The notes under the pieces were generated by a model that ran no database searches, had not been told where the DNA came from, and saw nothing but the letters and a program-made list of their open reading frames with translations. Of a stretch of 64,000 nt of DNA, positions 20,160 through 31,951 are shown piece by piece. The first letter of the stretch is position 1; every line of letters starts with the position of its first letter. The position numbers and the translations under genes are program-made. The stretch is from Setoptus koraiensis (lineage: Eukaryota > Arthropoda): contig CM106586.1 of the NCBI GenBank assembly GCA_048013815.1, forward strand, positions 21,018,001 to 21,082,000. Direction: 5' to 3'.

Positions 20160-21085
20160 CTTGGTGCCGATGATGTTGATAATAATAATAATATAGACTG
20201 ATAATTATAATAATCTGCGTAGTGCTGTTGGTAGCTTAATAGTTGATTGTTATAACGATGACAATGTTGTGTGTGACTGAAGTCACCAGGGAAAGGATGA
20301 TTTGTGGTCAGATTGGAGAAATCTCGCTGTTGCTGTTGTTGTAGTAGTTGATGTGGTTGTTGTTGTTGCTGTGGTTGTTGCGCTTTTTGCTGTTGGAGAT
20401 GAGGTTGTAATTGTGGCTGTAATTGTAGTTGGGATGGCGGTGCTGGCAACTGTAGTAATTGTGGCGGTGGTGGCAGTTGCGGTAATTGTGATGGTGGTGG
20501 TAGTTGTAATTGTTGCTGGTGTTGATGTTGAAGATTGAGTTGCAGTTGCTGCTGTTGTTGATGTTGTTTATTGTGAATTTTGGAATGCTTTTTTAGGTGA
20601 TCCTTTCTGCCGAAAGTTCTACCGCATATCGAACAAGAGAATGGCCTTTGGCCAGAATGTATCCTTTTGTGTCTGGTTAATTCTTCATTTCTGGTGAACG
20701 TCTTGCCACAGTTGATAAAATCACAAGCAAACGGCCTTTCGCCTGTATGGATTCGAATGTGTCCACGTAATTGTCCATTATTTGAGAAAGCCACCTTACA
20801 AAAAGGACAGTGAAATTTCTTTGGTCTGACTTTTTTTGCTACAATCAAACTTACGCTGTCTTGCTGCTGCTGGTGATGGTTGTGATGATGGTGACGATGA
20901 TGATGGCGATGATTTTGATAAGATTCGGCTGCTTTTTTATTCGTTGTGATCGCGACGCTTGCCGACTGTATTGCTCTAACTCGTGGACCTTTACCAAGGA
21001 GCGCCTCTATGGAGAAGTCTGTCATGTTTTCTTTGTCGTTTTGATATTTTGTTGATGATGGTGCTAGTGAGACGTTTTTGGTCAT
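20156..21085 (-). CDS. C2H2 zinc-finger transcription factor with eh1-like motif
   Basis: DNA-binding regulator, 309 aa from the ATG at 21085. Residues 20-35 contain TDFSIEALLGK, which fits an eh1 Groucho-binding motif and suggests repression. After a His/Gln tract come three tandem C2H2 fingers (about residues 92-172): FHCPFCKVAFSNNGQLRGHI, FACDFINCGKTFTRNEELTR and FSCSICGRTFGRKDHLKKHS. Linkers are TGERPF and SGQRPF. The CX4C spacing of finger 2 and the R-x-E/D-LTRH and DHLKKH helices resemble the EGR/KLF/SP class, but I cannot name the orthologue. The C-terminal 130 residues are a Gln/Pro/Leu/His low-complexity tail. Confidence 0.85.
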   Translation of the reverse strand: MTKNVSLAPSSTKYQNDKENMTDFSIEALLGKGPRVRAIQSASVAITTNKKAAESYQNHRHHHRHHHHNHHQQQQDSVSLIVAKKVRPKKFHCPFCKVAFSNNGQLRGHIRIHTGERPFACDFINCGKTFTRNEELTRHKRIHSGQRPFSCSICGRTFGRKDHLKKHSKIHNKQHQQQQQLQLNLQHQHQQQLQLPPPSQLPQLPPPPQLLQLPAPPSQLQLQPQLQPHLQQQKAQQPQQQQQPHQLLQQQQQRDFSNLTTNHPFPGDFSHTQHCHRYNNQLLSYQQHYADYYNYQSILLLLSTSSAPR

Positions 21086-21537
21086 TTGATTTTAATTTTA
21101 ACTTGTTTTATCTTGTATTGTGCCCTTGTTAGAAGTTACAACTCTTACATGAAATGAAGACATGAGCGCGCGATTCTCATTTGGGTCTGAGTGTGCGATT
21201 CGATTTCAAAGAAGATTAGTTGACATTATAGAACCGGCCAGCACCGATGGATAGTTTAGATTGAATAGAAAGAGAATCACGGTCATGCCTTTCCCCCTAT
21301 CAACGCCTTCGACGTCTATTAAACTATAGACTGAAGTTTAATAAGTGGAAGGACAGATACAGTAGTAGTTTGAACACCCTCTCCATTGTATCCAAGCCAT
21401 CGATCCCCTTCTATAATGTTCCTCTACACTTACCAACGTTACTTTGAATCGCTTCGGAACGCGCAAACCCAAACTTATACCCCCTCTTTTGCCCCTCTCT
21501 ATTCTATACTATAAAGTGACTTTTCAACTATTATAGT
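21086..21537. other. Zinc-finger gene 5' flank
   Basis: No gene recognised. Presumed promoter/5' UTR of the minus-strand zinc-finger gene. Confidence 0.4.
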
Positions 21538-21731
21538 GCTGCTACTCACTTTACATTCTGGCCACACTATACATCTCTCTCTACTTCACTGTTACCACTA
21601 CAGCCACCACCGCCACTACAACTACTACTACTACCACTACTAGTGTACATACAACCATTATCGACAACTATCACCACCACCACTCTCAGCACTACAACTA
21701 CTACAACAGCAACGGCAACTACTGTTGTACC

Positions 21732-22067
21732 ATGTGGAAGTGGAGGCAGCAATCACTGGGATCATCTATCACCAAAATTCAAGAGTGTGTCACCACCTCT
21801 CTTGTGTTGTTGACTCTATATCCCGTAGCGGTAGTTGTACGAGTCACGAGATATATCCAACATTCGAGTGGCGTGCTCATTTCCAGCTCAATTGACGGTG
21901 ATGAAGGAGACGATGACGATAAATTGAGGAACGACATAAGTTTTTACAACAAACAGTATTCAATTGATTCTTTCTTCGCACCATTACATACATACGTAAT
22001 GCTGGCGTGGTGTGAGAAACCTCCAGACCTATATATTATCTTTACCGTTATCATCCAATGCCACTAG
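21732..22067 (+). CDS. Hypothetical ORF, possibly the end of a longer exon
   Basis: From ATG 21732 the frame codes 111 aa; the same frame is open back to about 21538, where TATTATAG could be a splice acceptor. The upstream part codes a Thr/Tyr/His/Asn-rich tract from triplet repeats. The downstream part has an acidic stretch (DGDEGDDDDKLRNDISFYN) and a hydrophobic end. It has no recognisable domain. Composition of the last 60 residues looks protein-like, but it may be chance. Confidence 0.25.
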   Translation: MWKWRQQSLGSSITKIQECVTTSLVLLTLYPVAVVVRVTRYIQHSSGVLISSSIDGDEGDDDDKLRNDISFYNKQYSIDSFFAPLHTYVMLAWCEKPPDLYIIFTVIIQCH

Positions 22068-22244
22068 ATGATTGAGCGATTCCGATCATAATCACTCGAT
22101 ATGATGCAATTTATCGAACCGTTTGTTGTCTCATTCTGTTAAGGTTTTTCGGGGTAAAGTATCATGGGCAAAACATTGTCTGTTCGCATCAACCACGTAC
22201 AAAGTAACCGACTTTGTATTGCAGAGGCCAGCCCCATGTTAATA

Positions 22245-22541
22245 TCACCAAATTTTATCAACTCTATCCCTGTGATATCCCCCAACATGACTAAGTGCGT
22301 GTTCCTTTAAGCGTGCAAAATGTGACAATGCCTTTGGATTTGTTTCTTGTATTTGAGCGCGGTTGAGCTGAATCACGAATTTGTGTTCACTGTATACTCT
22401 GTAATTAATACGAACAATGAGCCGATGGCCAAAAACTATGCAAACATAATAAACGTGAACAAGTAAATTCGTACAGTTAGCAGAGAAGCGAAATGTTTCG
22501 CTACATCGTGGTTGTTCAGGTATCTCGTTGTCATTGTTCAT
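22245..22541 (-). CDS. Hypothetical small ORF
   Basis: 98 codons from ATG 22541. The second half (VYSEHKFVIQLNRAQ...RLKEHALSHVGG) has strongly protein-like composition and is preceded by an excellent acceptor (TTAATTACAG at about 22404), so it may be a terminal exon. Just upstream on the same strand (22555-22700) another frame reads LNRYDSMKYLISEIPEDDG...REKLQINEQ-stop, overlapping this ATG by a few bases. The two may be exons or a frame-broken copy of one gene. Function unknown. Confidence 0.3.
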   Translation of the reverse strand: MNNDNEIPEQPRCSETFRFSANCTNLLVHVYYVCIVFGHRLIVRINYRVYSEHKFVIQLNRAQIQETNPKALSHFARLKEHALSHVGGYHRDRVDKIW

Positions 22542-24307
22542 TAATCTGCAGCTTCTCTCTGTTGAAGTTGGCCCTCCGTATCCTCAAAGCCTTTGTGTTA
22601 TTGCCATCATCTTCAGGAATCTCTGAGATCAAATACTTCATACTATCATATCTATTGAGAGCTAGCAGACATGCTGGCCACCTTAATTGTTGTTGCTTCG
22701 GTACCAAGTGTTAATGGTCATCAATGGTGTTGCTATTGACGCCTCCATTGTGCTTGTGCATATTAAATTTATTCTCATTTATTTGTTTGTATCATGATGC
22801 ATCGATTCCTGGTCCCATCATGTCTACCGAAATCGGTGTAGCTTTTTGACTTGCTTTGGGTAGGACTGCTGCCATGCACTGCGTAAAGTGTTAAGATTTT
22901 GGGTGTAGTTTTTGCCTGTGTCCTGCGCACATTGTTTATTTTCATGATTAGCAAAATTCATTTCATGTGTGTCTCTGTGTGTTTGTATGATAATCTTCAT
23001 TGTCAATGTGTGACTATGAGCGTGCAGGTACATCTGAAGGTGTTCGAAGGGTTTGTATCGAAGCCACGATTTTACAATAGTAGATTGCAATCAATCTGCA
23101 TCGACCCAATAGCTCGTATTTGTGCTCCATCACCACCAACTAACCGCGGTGGAAATATAATGAGATTGCACTTCTGTTGTCTTCTGTTCTCGAAAGGCAG
23201 CCCACAGCCCCAAGTCCCTCGGCAGCACTATTCACTCCCTCGTCTCTGTATAAGTTAAACCTTTCCCCAATTATTATAATCTCTCATAGTTGTGGTTCAC
23301 TTTTTGGTCGTTCGATCTTTTTTTTTCTCTTTCTGTCCGTTGTCTTATGATTGTTGAACATTTACAAAAGAATTCCTATTGTGCACAAAGTTCTAATGTG
23401 GAAATTGTATGACTATCGAAAACAATTGTTGGCAACGCGGGCTACCCTTTGCACCAGTGGTCAGTAGTTGCTCGCTATCCTGTTTGTCGGATATATTGAG
23501 CTGGTCAGCTGTTTCACAAGACGTATGCTGGTTTATAGCAGGCATTGTGAGTCAGTGAGCAGACCCAGTGACCGATGCAAGTTGATTGATTTCTAACCAA
23601 GGAGACCATAATGATAGTTCACACCTTTGCCAATCCCGAATGTTTGACTTTGCCTTTACTACCTCAAGGTTATTAGAGTGGCCGAAGGCAAATAGGAGGC
23701 TTTAATGAGAAGTCACTTCTTACACCTTTTAGTTGTTGTTCTATGGTGTGGTTGTTCCGCGTATGTGAAGTTTGTTCCAACCGACCATGAGCCAATCAAA
23801 TAGCGCCCGCTTCTTCTTCCATTCTTTTGGATAAATAAATAGCACGAACGCGCAAACACTCACACACACACACACACACACGCACACACAAAGAAAGAAA
23901 ACAAATCAAATTAAATGAAAGAGATTACAATGTTTCTTGTCACATTCGATTGCCTCCTTGAAATAATATTAACAATTTTGGCCCATTCGCCCCTGGCCGA
24001 TTCGCTCATTGATGATGCTTGCGTGCTCGTTTGCATTCCGGTCGTCGGAGCGTGTTTGCCAGACTGGCCGGCTTGTATTGGCGCTGTCGTTCAAGCATGA
24101 GTGGATTCTAGAGAAGGCTGGTGATAAAATAAGACAGAGTGGTAGGCTTCTTCTCACCCCGCTACTACTTTGCAGCCGCAGTAATGGATTTGGTGCTGGT
24201 GCTGGCAGCGTTGCTGCGAGCCATCAACTCTTTCTCGACTACAATTGGGGCCACTTTGGGCAAGGCCTAAATTGGTGTGTATTGGTGGATAAAGTTTATG
24301 TCGTCGG

Positions 24308-24308
<1 letters not shown>

Positions 24309-24362
<54 letters not shown>
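24309..24362. repeat. (TG)n microsatellite
   Basis: About 27 uninterrupted TG units. Confidence 0.97.
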
Positions 24363-24363
<1 letters not shown>

Positions 24364-25750
24364 TGATCTGAGCAGCCTCAGATTCTGAGGTGCAATCTGT
24401 AAGCGGCATTGAAGTGCGTTTATCATCATCGTTAGCGGGCCCGGCATCATCAGCGTCATTAGATCAGATGATGATTCATTGGCTATTCACGCGCCGTGCC
24501 GCTAACTGCAACTATCTGTTCCTTTTCAGAGAGATCACTGGAGTGTGTCGCGAATGATTGAACGGATGATGACTGTTCCATGCTGAGTTGGCTCTGAGTC
24601 TGGCCGCTGGTTGCAGACACAACCAAATGTATCATTCGAAGAGAAGAGCCTCTCTGTGGCCTGTGTTGTGTCCCATCGATTATCCCGAATTGTAGGCGCT
24701 GATTTTGCACTCCAACCGACGCTCTTTTACGCCTCTGTCGGCGGGCGCGTTTGCGATGAGTCCAGGTCGCCCGCTGGCAACACCATTGGTTCTAGCTTAC
24801 ACATTGTATATTGTTGCTTGAAACAGAAGCTGCCGAATGAATCCGGTCACAATTGTAATTGTATTAATTAATTACCATCGTCACTGTGATATGTCTCTGA
24901 GATGGCGCATATCACATGATATCATGGAATTATTATCGGATAAAATATAACAACAATTCGATCGCCGGGAGCCCTGATTTGGTCAGCACGTGGCACGTTA
25001 TCTGCAGGGGAAAGCACTCGAGTTTCCCCAGCGAACTATAGAATCTGCAGTATAGATTCAACGGTTAGAATGCAACAGATTATTGGTTAGTTAGTGCACA
25101 GTTTTGTCCAATTGTGTCGCTCAGCGAACTGCACCAAATGATTGCGGCGAGTCTGCGCGACCAAACGATAAGCGCCAACTTCAAAAGCGAAAAAAAAGAC
25201 TTTTTCAAAAAGTGTCACTCTGTGAGGTGCCACTTATGACATTAACGTCGGCCAAACATTTGTGTGAGGCTCATCTGGCGATATCTGGCGACAGTTTCAG
25301 GTGATCGATAATGGCAACTGAAGTGGCCGACTTCGATCCGCGCCCATGAATCCTCGGAATGAGCGCTCGGTTTGAGGTTTAATCGAGTGAACCGGTTCCA
25401 CGACCATACGACCATTGTTGGCGACCACGATATACGCGACCAATGGATATATCTTTATTTACGACCAATTGCGATGTGTCGCTCTGTTTTCGCATCATGC
25501 TCCAATTTGCTTTATAATGAGGTGCCTGACGAGCGTAAACTCGTCCTTTTAATGAGAGCGTGACAATCAGTTTCGAGGGCTGCACCAGACTAGACTGGAT
25601 ATTACATTATATTATGTGTTTGTGTTGCCCGAACGTGGCCTCATATAGGTTCAGCGCCTGCCGTGCGATACTGTTAGTTGGGGTCCATGAGGCGATCTGG
25701 TACAGACCGAGATCATCATATGATGTCACACTATGGTCATGCGATTAACC

Positions 25751-25840
25751 GACACCATTGGACACCATTGGACACCATTGGACACCATTGGACACCACTG
25801 GACACCACTGGACACCACTGGACACCACTGGACACCACTG
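25751..25840. repeat. 10-bp minisatellite, 9 units
   Basis: Four units of GACACCATTG followed by five units of GACACCACTG, with no indels. The two versions are in separate blocks, so each spread by local tandem duplication. Confidence 0.97.
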
Positions 25841-26732
25841 GACATCGTGCTGACCATGCGAGCATGTGACAGTGGCACCTCGTTGTGAATATGAAGATGT
25901 CACGAGAGACGAAGCTCGCGCCCGTTCGCCACGGTGCCATTGTGAATATTGTTTCATGAGTGCCCTCGAGTGGATAAAGATCTAAAGCATCTGGCTGGAC
26001 ACATCTATAGATTATTAACGATTCAATGGGTTTTGGTGCGTATGCGTGCCGTTTGAAGCAGCGTTTGGTGCCCCAGTTAGCGGTTAACGAAGTTTACAAA
26101 GGTGCCAATCAAATGATTGCAGACAGTGAGTATATAATATATAATAAATGTGCGAACGGTGAGAGCTCATTGTGGCACAACAACAACACCGGCAACAGCA
26201 ACAGCAACGGCATCAGCAAAGGCAAACGACAGAGAATAGGAGCCGAAATTCTTCGAAATGAAATAGATTGATTGAATTAGGTACAAAGGTGAGCCGGCAG
26301 CAACAACACAGGCCAACAACAATGGGCACTATGTCTGGCATAATAAATCTTGATCTCAACTAAGTGGTGGGCACGGAGCGGGTAGCTTTTTGGAGCGGTC
26401 ACTAACAAGCATTATCGCATCTAGACGTTGGAGAATAATCGCTGTTGTTGTTGTTGTTGTTGTCTCGATGGGCACGTTTTGCACCACCGTTCCAATGGCG
26501 GTTGCCACAAACCAACATTGGCACACAATAACAACAATAGTAATCGTCGCGGCCCGATTTACATAAGCCCGATGAGTAGATTAACTGTGGACAGTGGTAA
26601 TGGCATTGGGCAGCATTGATTGCTATAGGTGCCGATCGGCGTATCAAGATGTGTCGGGGCCCAGCGTGATATTTGTATAAATTTGTTTGTAGTTTATTAC
26701 AATAGCATTGTTTTGATGGCGGCACCGTGAAG

Positions 26733-26809
26733 CCGACCGACCGACCGACCAACCAACCGCCCGACTGACCGGCCTGTCGACCGACTGTTTGACCGACCGA
26801 CCGACCGAC
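26733..26809. repeat. Degenerate (ACCG)n tract
   Basis: GACC/AACC tetramers with interruptions in the middle. Confidence 0.9.
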
Positions 26810-27487
26810 ACAAACACGTGAAACGCGTGAAAGCGCGCGCTGTTGTCGTTTGCAAACTAAACATATAAACGTAAAGTCAACCGACCAGAGGTGACAGAGG
26901 GCACATAGTGGGCCACTTCAACGGGTGACACACAACGCTCAAATCTGGGCACACAATCGAGGCTTCGAACTTATTCAAGCGAGGGCTGCCAGCGGCGACA
27001 AAAGTGGAGTGATCTCTGTTGCAATATACATACAAGACATTGTGTGACACCTTGCCTCTAATCGGCTTGGGCGGATTATAATCGGGCGAGCCGGCGCGTC
27101 TCAAAAGCGTGCGACGCACTTCTCAAAAGCGCCCACACTTGACTGGCGCAACGAGTCCCCCAATCAGGCGCCCATTGTTTGTGTAAGAGGTCGGCCGCAT
27201 ACTAGACGCAACAACAACAACAACACCAACAACGACGACAACAACGACGACACCGCCAACAACAGTAAATATCAACACAGGATTAGCGCACAATGATACA
27301 TTGTGGGCCATATATCACTGCCATGCAACAATGCCAATCAAAAGCGCCGAGAACTGGTGCACTTTAGATAAACTGTGCCGGCTCTAGAAATCGCCCGATA
27401 ATCGTGTTGGCATGCGCTGGCGGTGCCCCGTGCGAGTGTGGCTCGATATGCGAGTGTGCGTGCGTTAACAAATGTTTGTAGCCATTA

Positions 27488-27599
27488 CGACAACGACAAC
27501 AACAACAACATCGACAACAACAACAACAACATCGACAACACCGACAACAACAACAACAACATCGACAACACCGACAACAACAACAACAACAACAACAAA
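27488..27599. repeat. CAA/GAC trinucleotide tract with higher-order period
   Basis: Runs of CAA separated by ATCGAC or ACCGAC, forming a longer repeat of about 30 bp. Confidence 0.92.
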
Positions 27600-30143
27600 T
27601 GTTTGTCGACAGCCAGCAGTCTATTAGCGGCGCTTACTTGTTGGGCCCAATATGTGTCCGCGACGGGCCCCAAACGTTGGGGCCCAGCACAGGCGTATGG
27701 GCGACACATATAGACTGGCGGTGTGGAAAGTGTGACGCAAGAGCGCGCGATGCATCAGTGTCACTTGACTTATCTCTATAACCTCATCTTATCTCTCGAT
27801 CTCATTGTTGCGCGCGTTCGAGTCGTGGCTGGTTGTCGTTGGCGATGAGTTGCCGAGTTCATTCATCAGCAGCAGACGACGAGTTAACTCGCCAACTAGC
27901 CTGCAAATGGGTGGATTAAATTTGAATTGAATTGTCTTGTCTGTTGGCTGGCAGCGACGCATCGCAGACACTTGGACATTGTCGATTGCGAGGCGCGACT
28001 TGGGCGCCCCCAACACACAATGGCTAACCACTTAGAGCCCTGCGTGTGCCCGCCAAAGCCCGCCAAAACCCGCTAAAATCGCCCTGTTAATCGATCATGC
28101 CGACCAGACTTGCCCCTGTTTGTGAGCCGCCATTTGATTCCATTTGGGCCCCATCGCAAGCTTACGACGCGGGCGCGGCTGTGTGTCGGCATGAGTCGTC
28201 GGCATGAGTCGTCGGCCCCCACCACGGGGCTATATATAGCGGATATAGGCTACATATATACCAACCACCAACTGTTGCTGGCTTGTTGGTCTGTCGACGG
28301 CCTGGTCCGACGGGCAGCCCGAGATGCACAATTGTCAGTCAAGTATCACAAGTGTGTTTGTGATCAATGACTCCGATAATGATCTTGAGCTCTCAATTGT
28401 GCGATATGCCCCGATATCATCATGTATCATATGGGCCCGTATGTGTGCACAACGGTGCATCCATTAACATTAAATTGTCGTTATTCAAGTGTTGCACTGC
28501 TGACGGACATTAAATTGAGCATAAGGGTGCTAATGGCTAACATTTGCATTTGTGCCCACTGGTTGGGCCAGGTATTTTCATATTGTATTTTCATTTGTAA
28601 GCGAACCAAGCGAAGTGGAGCGGTGAGGCCACTTGACAGTTGAATGGGCGAAAACATTTAGTCAGCAACAATGCTAATGAAAGCTGGCTCATCTAAAAGT
28701 CGCTGATTGTGTTGAGCCCGTCACTGCAACAATTGAATTTTAGATTAAACGGCGACCAGCGAAAAAGCGTTTTCTTCCTTCCTCTCGCATTCTCGTGCTG
28801 TTGTGCGCCCCTCGTCGAGCGGCTCTCTCATCAACTGTCGACACTGTGAGATATCGGATGGCCAGATATTGAGAATCAATTGAATATGGCGGCTACTGCA
28901 ACAATTGAATGGCGCCTATATGATGGGGCCCATGTCGTCGCCTATAGCAGCACTCCACGGTGACACTAATCCCCTTCTAACAAGTCGGGGCGATAATGTG
29001 TTTAAAAATGGAGACGCTCAGTGGGACAAAAGCCGGCCGAAAGGTGACGCCGGCCTCTCTAGGAGGCCGCTCGAAGGCAACCCTCGAGCAAGCAAACAAA
29101 CAAATGGTTCAAATGTTCGCGCAAACATTCGAACAAAATTGGGCAAAACATTTATTGATATTTATAGACAATTTATATGGGCGCTTGTCGTCGAATGTCG
29201 GCCGGCCGGCCATTGTATTGTGCTGCTTGTAACCGGTGGCGGCGCCCAGTTGTAGTGCACAGCCCGTCTGGCAGAGGGGCGCTACCAATTGACAGATGAT
29301 GATTATATCCATTGTCGATGGCGCTCTCATTGCGAGTTCGAGTGGCCGGCCGGACAGTTAGCGGCGCGCACGTTTTTCGCTTCTTGATATCGTTTCTTTT
29401 CGCTTCTTTTTCGCTTCTTGTCGCTTCTTTTGGCCTCCCTTGGCCCCATTCGCGGCCAACAATGAACCAGCCAATGCCAGCAGCGAGACATTAGCACTCG
29501 GATTGACACTTAAGCGTTGACGTGGCGCACTTTTACACGTGTGCAGCACGGGCGGCAATATCCACTGTCATTGATGGCACTATCATGGCCACTTTTATAG
29601 CCAGCGAGTTTTCATTTTTTGGCTTGCTCGCCGGTTTTGCCGGTTGACGACTGTGAGTGTCAGTTTGGCCGGACTGTCTGAGGGCTGTTGTGCTCGCTTT
29701 TTATCCGCTCGCTTTTTGTCGCTTTACTGCGCGCTCGTGACGAGTACGTGTCGTGATTCTGGGAATCACTTAAGAGGCAAAAAGTCGCCGGCCCACAATG
29801 GGCGCCTTTTTTGCGCGAGCTGCGACACTGTTTTTACACTGTCGCCCAAACGTGCCCGCGAGGGGGGCACCAAACAACTTTGGTCGGCCCCCTGGCTGGC
29901 AGTGGGTTTTTTGGGCACGCACACACGCGTAGACAATGTTAGTTTAGTTATCACGGTCATTTTGTTTTTCTGAATGACTGAATGAACGAATAATCAAATA
30001 AGATAAATACCGAACAACTGGAGCAACTGCTCGTTGGGCGCCCATCGCCGGTCGCCGGTCGCCGGTCGCGCCAGAGGCTCCTTGACTCGCCTCACTGGCC
30101 ACTATAAATAGCCGGTTCGGTGGTTGTCGGCCGGCGTTGACGC

Positions 30144-30202
30144 TATATACGCATAACGTATATGCATGTTGGGCTGTATATATACCAAAATATACAGCCC
30201 AA
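30144..30202. repeat. Two adjacent hairpins
   Basis: ATATACG/CGTATAT around CATAA (30144-30162) is followed at once by TTGGGCTGTATAT (30169-30181) paired with ATATACAGCCCAA (30190-30202) around an 8-nt loop. Confidence 0.8.
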
Positions 30203-31951
30203 AATACATACAAACGCCGGCCCAAACGCTGGCGATGGCCCGCCAGCGAGCAAAATTCAAAAGTAACGCGCCGGAGAAACAAACGGATGACGAGTGTCAG
30301 TGTTAGCGAGACGCTTGAGTGAGCATGATCACACAATGACTTTGGGCTACGTCGAAGCCAATTTAAATGGAAAAGAGGGCCAGCGCGATCAATAACTCAC
30401 ATGATTGAATTGTGGTGTCGCTTGCAAACTGCACTCTCGTCGCACCGGCGACAAGCCAACAATGCGAGCCAACACAACCTACGACACTCCACGGGCCGGC
30501 TAAGTGGGTACGGCGAGTGGGTACAGCCAGTGGGTAGGCATACAATCAATCAGATCAACACCAACACAAACAACCCAATGCGAGCCAACACGAACAACAC
30601 ACACACGCACACGCACACGCACTGGCACGACGATAAAGAATTAAATTAGAACTGGACAATTGCCAATATTAGCAAAAGTCATTATCGACGGGCCATCATA
30701 AACAACAATCATAAAGTCACCAGAGACAATTGTTGTCAGCGGCGCCATTGTCGGGCCGCTGCTTGCGCCGGCATTGTGTCGGTCGGTCGGCGGCGCGGTT
30801 TTGGCCACTTTTGGCCACTTTCGGCCACTTTTCGCCAGTTGGCCACCTTTCGGGCCGGCCAAACGGCTGTAACAGTGTCACATATCTCGCAGCGACGCGT
30901 CTCGCAGTGATGTATGGCGAGCGTTTGAGCCAGCACACCGGACATGCACAATTGTTCTGGGCTCGAGACTTTCGGCGCCGGAATGATATAATGATGATAC
31001 GCGACGCTGAATCGATGGGCAGCTCGTAACTGCGACTCACAAGAGCCATACGAACAGTGCGTGCGACGCTCAATTGAAATAAATATCGATATATGCAAAT
31101 TATCGAGCACCGTCGTGAGCCAGATATCATACTCATCACATCGCTCATCATTCATGCGCCCTCACTGAACCTCGCCTGGCCTCATCGCGGCCAGCGCCGG
31201 CCCCCGCGACCAGCGCCGGCCCACGGCCTCATTTCGAGAGAGCGCGTCGCAGGAACGAGACCAGTCCAATCCAAGTTCGAGAGCATTCCAACAACCCAGA
31301 ATTCGCTGACAAGCAATTACACCACAGGAGCACATTAATAACTGTTTTGGATAAAGACAGAGCTGGCGTGTATAGATAAACTACGAGAGCACTCGACACT
31401 TTGTGTGCATTTATGAAAAGCCAGCCAGCGGGCCGGTTAAACGAATGAATATTTACATATTTGTGTTTGTTGTCGTTGTCGTGGTTGTTGTTTTGATCCG
31501 TCATACTCCTGCCTGAGCTTGCATTTGTGTTGTGTTCACTTCTCACTGGAGACACTAGAGATGATGTATCTATTATAGCTATCATATATCACAGATACGG
31601 TGCAGATGATTTTGGTCATATTCGGTCAGTTTGTGTCGTGACATATCGTACAAAGTATCGCACAAAACGCCAACACCACACGAAATACAATTGTGTTTTG
31701 TATGATTGTTGTATTTGCACGATGCACGACGCAGCACGACGGCCAGCTCACCGGCACACTCAAGAACCGGCCAGCAACGACAACAATGGCGACAACAGTG
31801 CGACCAATTGTGAAAATGAATGAAAATGAATCACGCTCACAAATCATATCATCCGCTACAAGTTGGCCAACCGGCCACTTCCGAACAGTTTGAGCTCATT
31901 GTTGTCTCGCTGTTGTGCCGCTGGCCAGTCTCGGTCGCCTGCCGGTTCCGG

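Larger units (their letters stand above)
22720..31951. other. Long intergenic region, repeat-rich, GC rising rightward
   Basis: I find no gene I can defend in these 9 kb. It holds CA/GT microsatellites (23862-23890, 24309-24362), a 10-bp minisatellite (25751-25840), ACCG repeats (26733-26809), a CAA/GAC tract (27488-27599) and paired hairpins (30144-30202). Hydrophilic minus-strand fragments with protein-like composition occur near 22815-22930, 23037-23150 and 24483-24630, but none joins into a gene. From about 27 kb GGGCCC and GGCCGGCC motifs appear. The segment just before 31952 must contain the CNG-channel 3' UTR. Confidence 0.45.

Noticed and set aside
25751-25840. CRISPR-like or zinc-finger-like array
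   Set aside because: Units are 10 bp with no spacers; it is a plain minisatellite in a eukaryotic genome.
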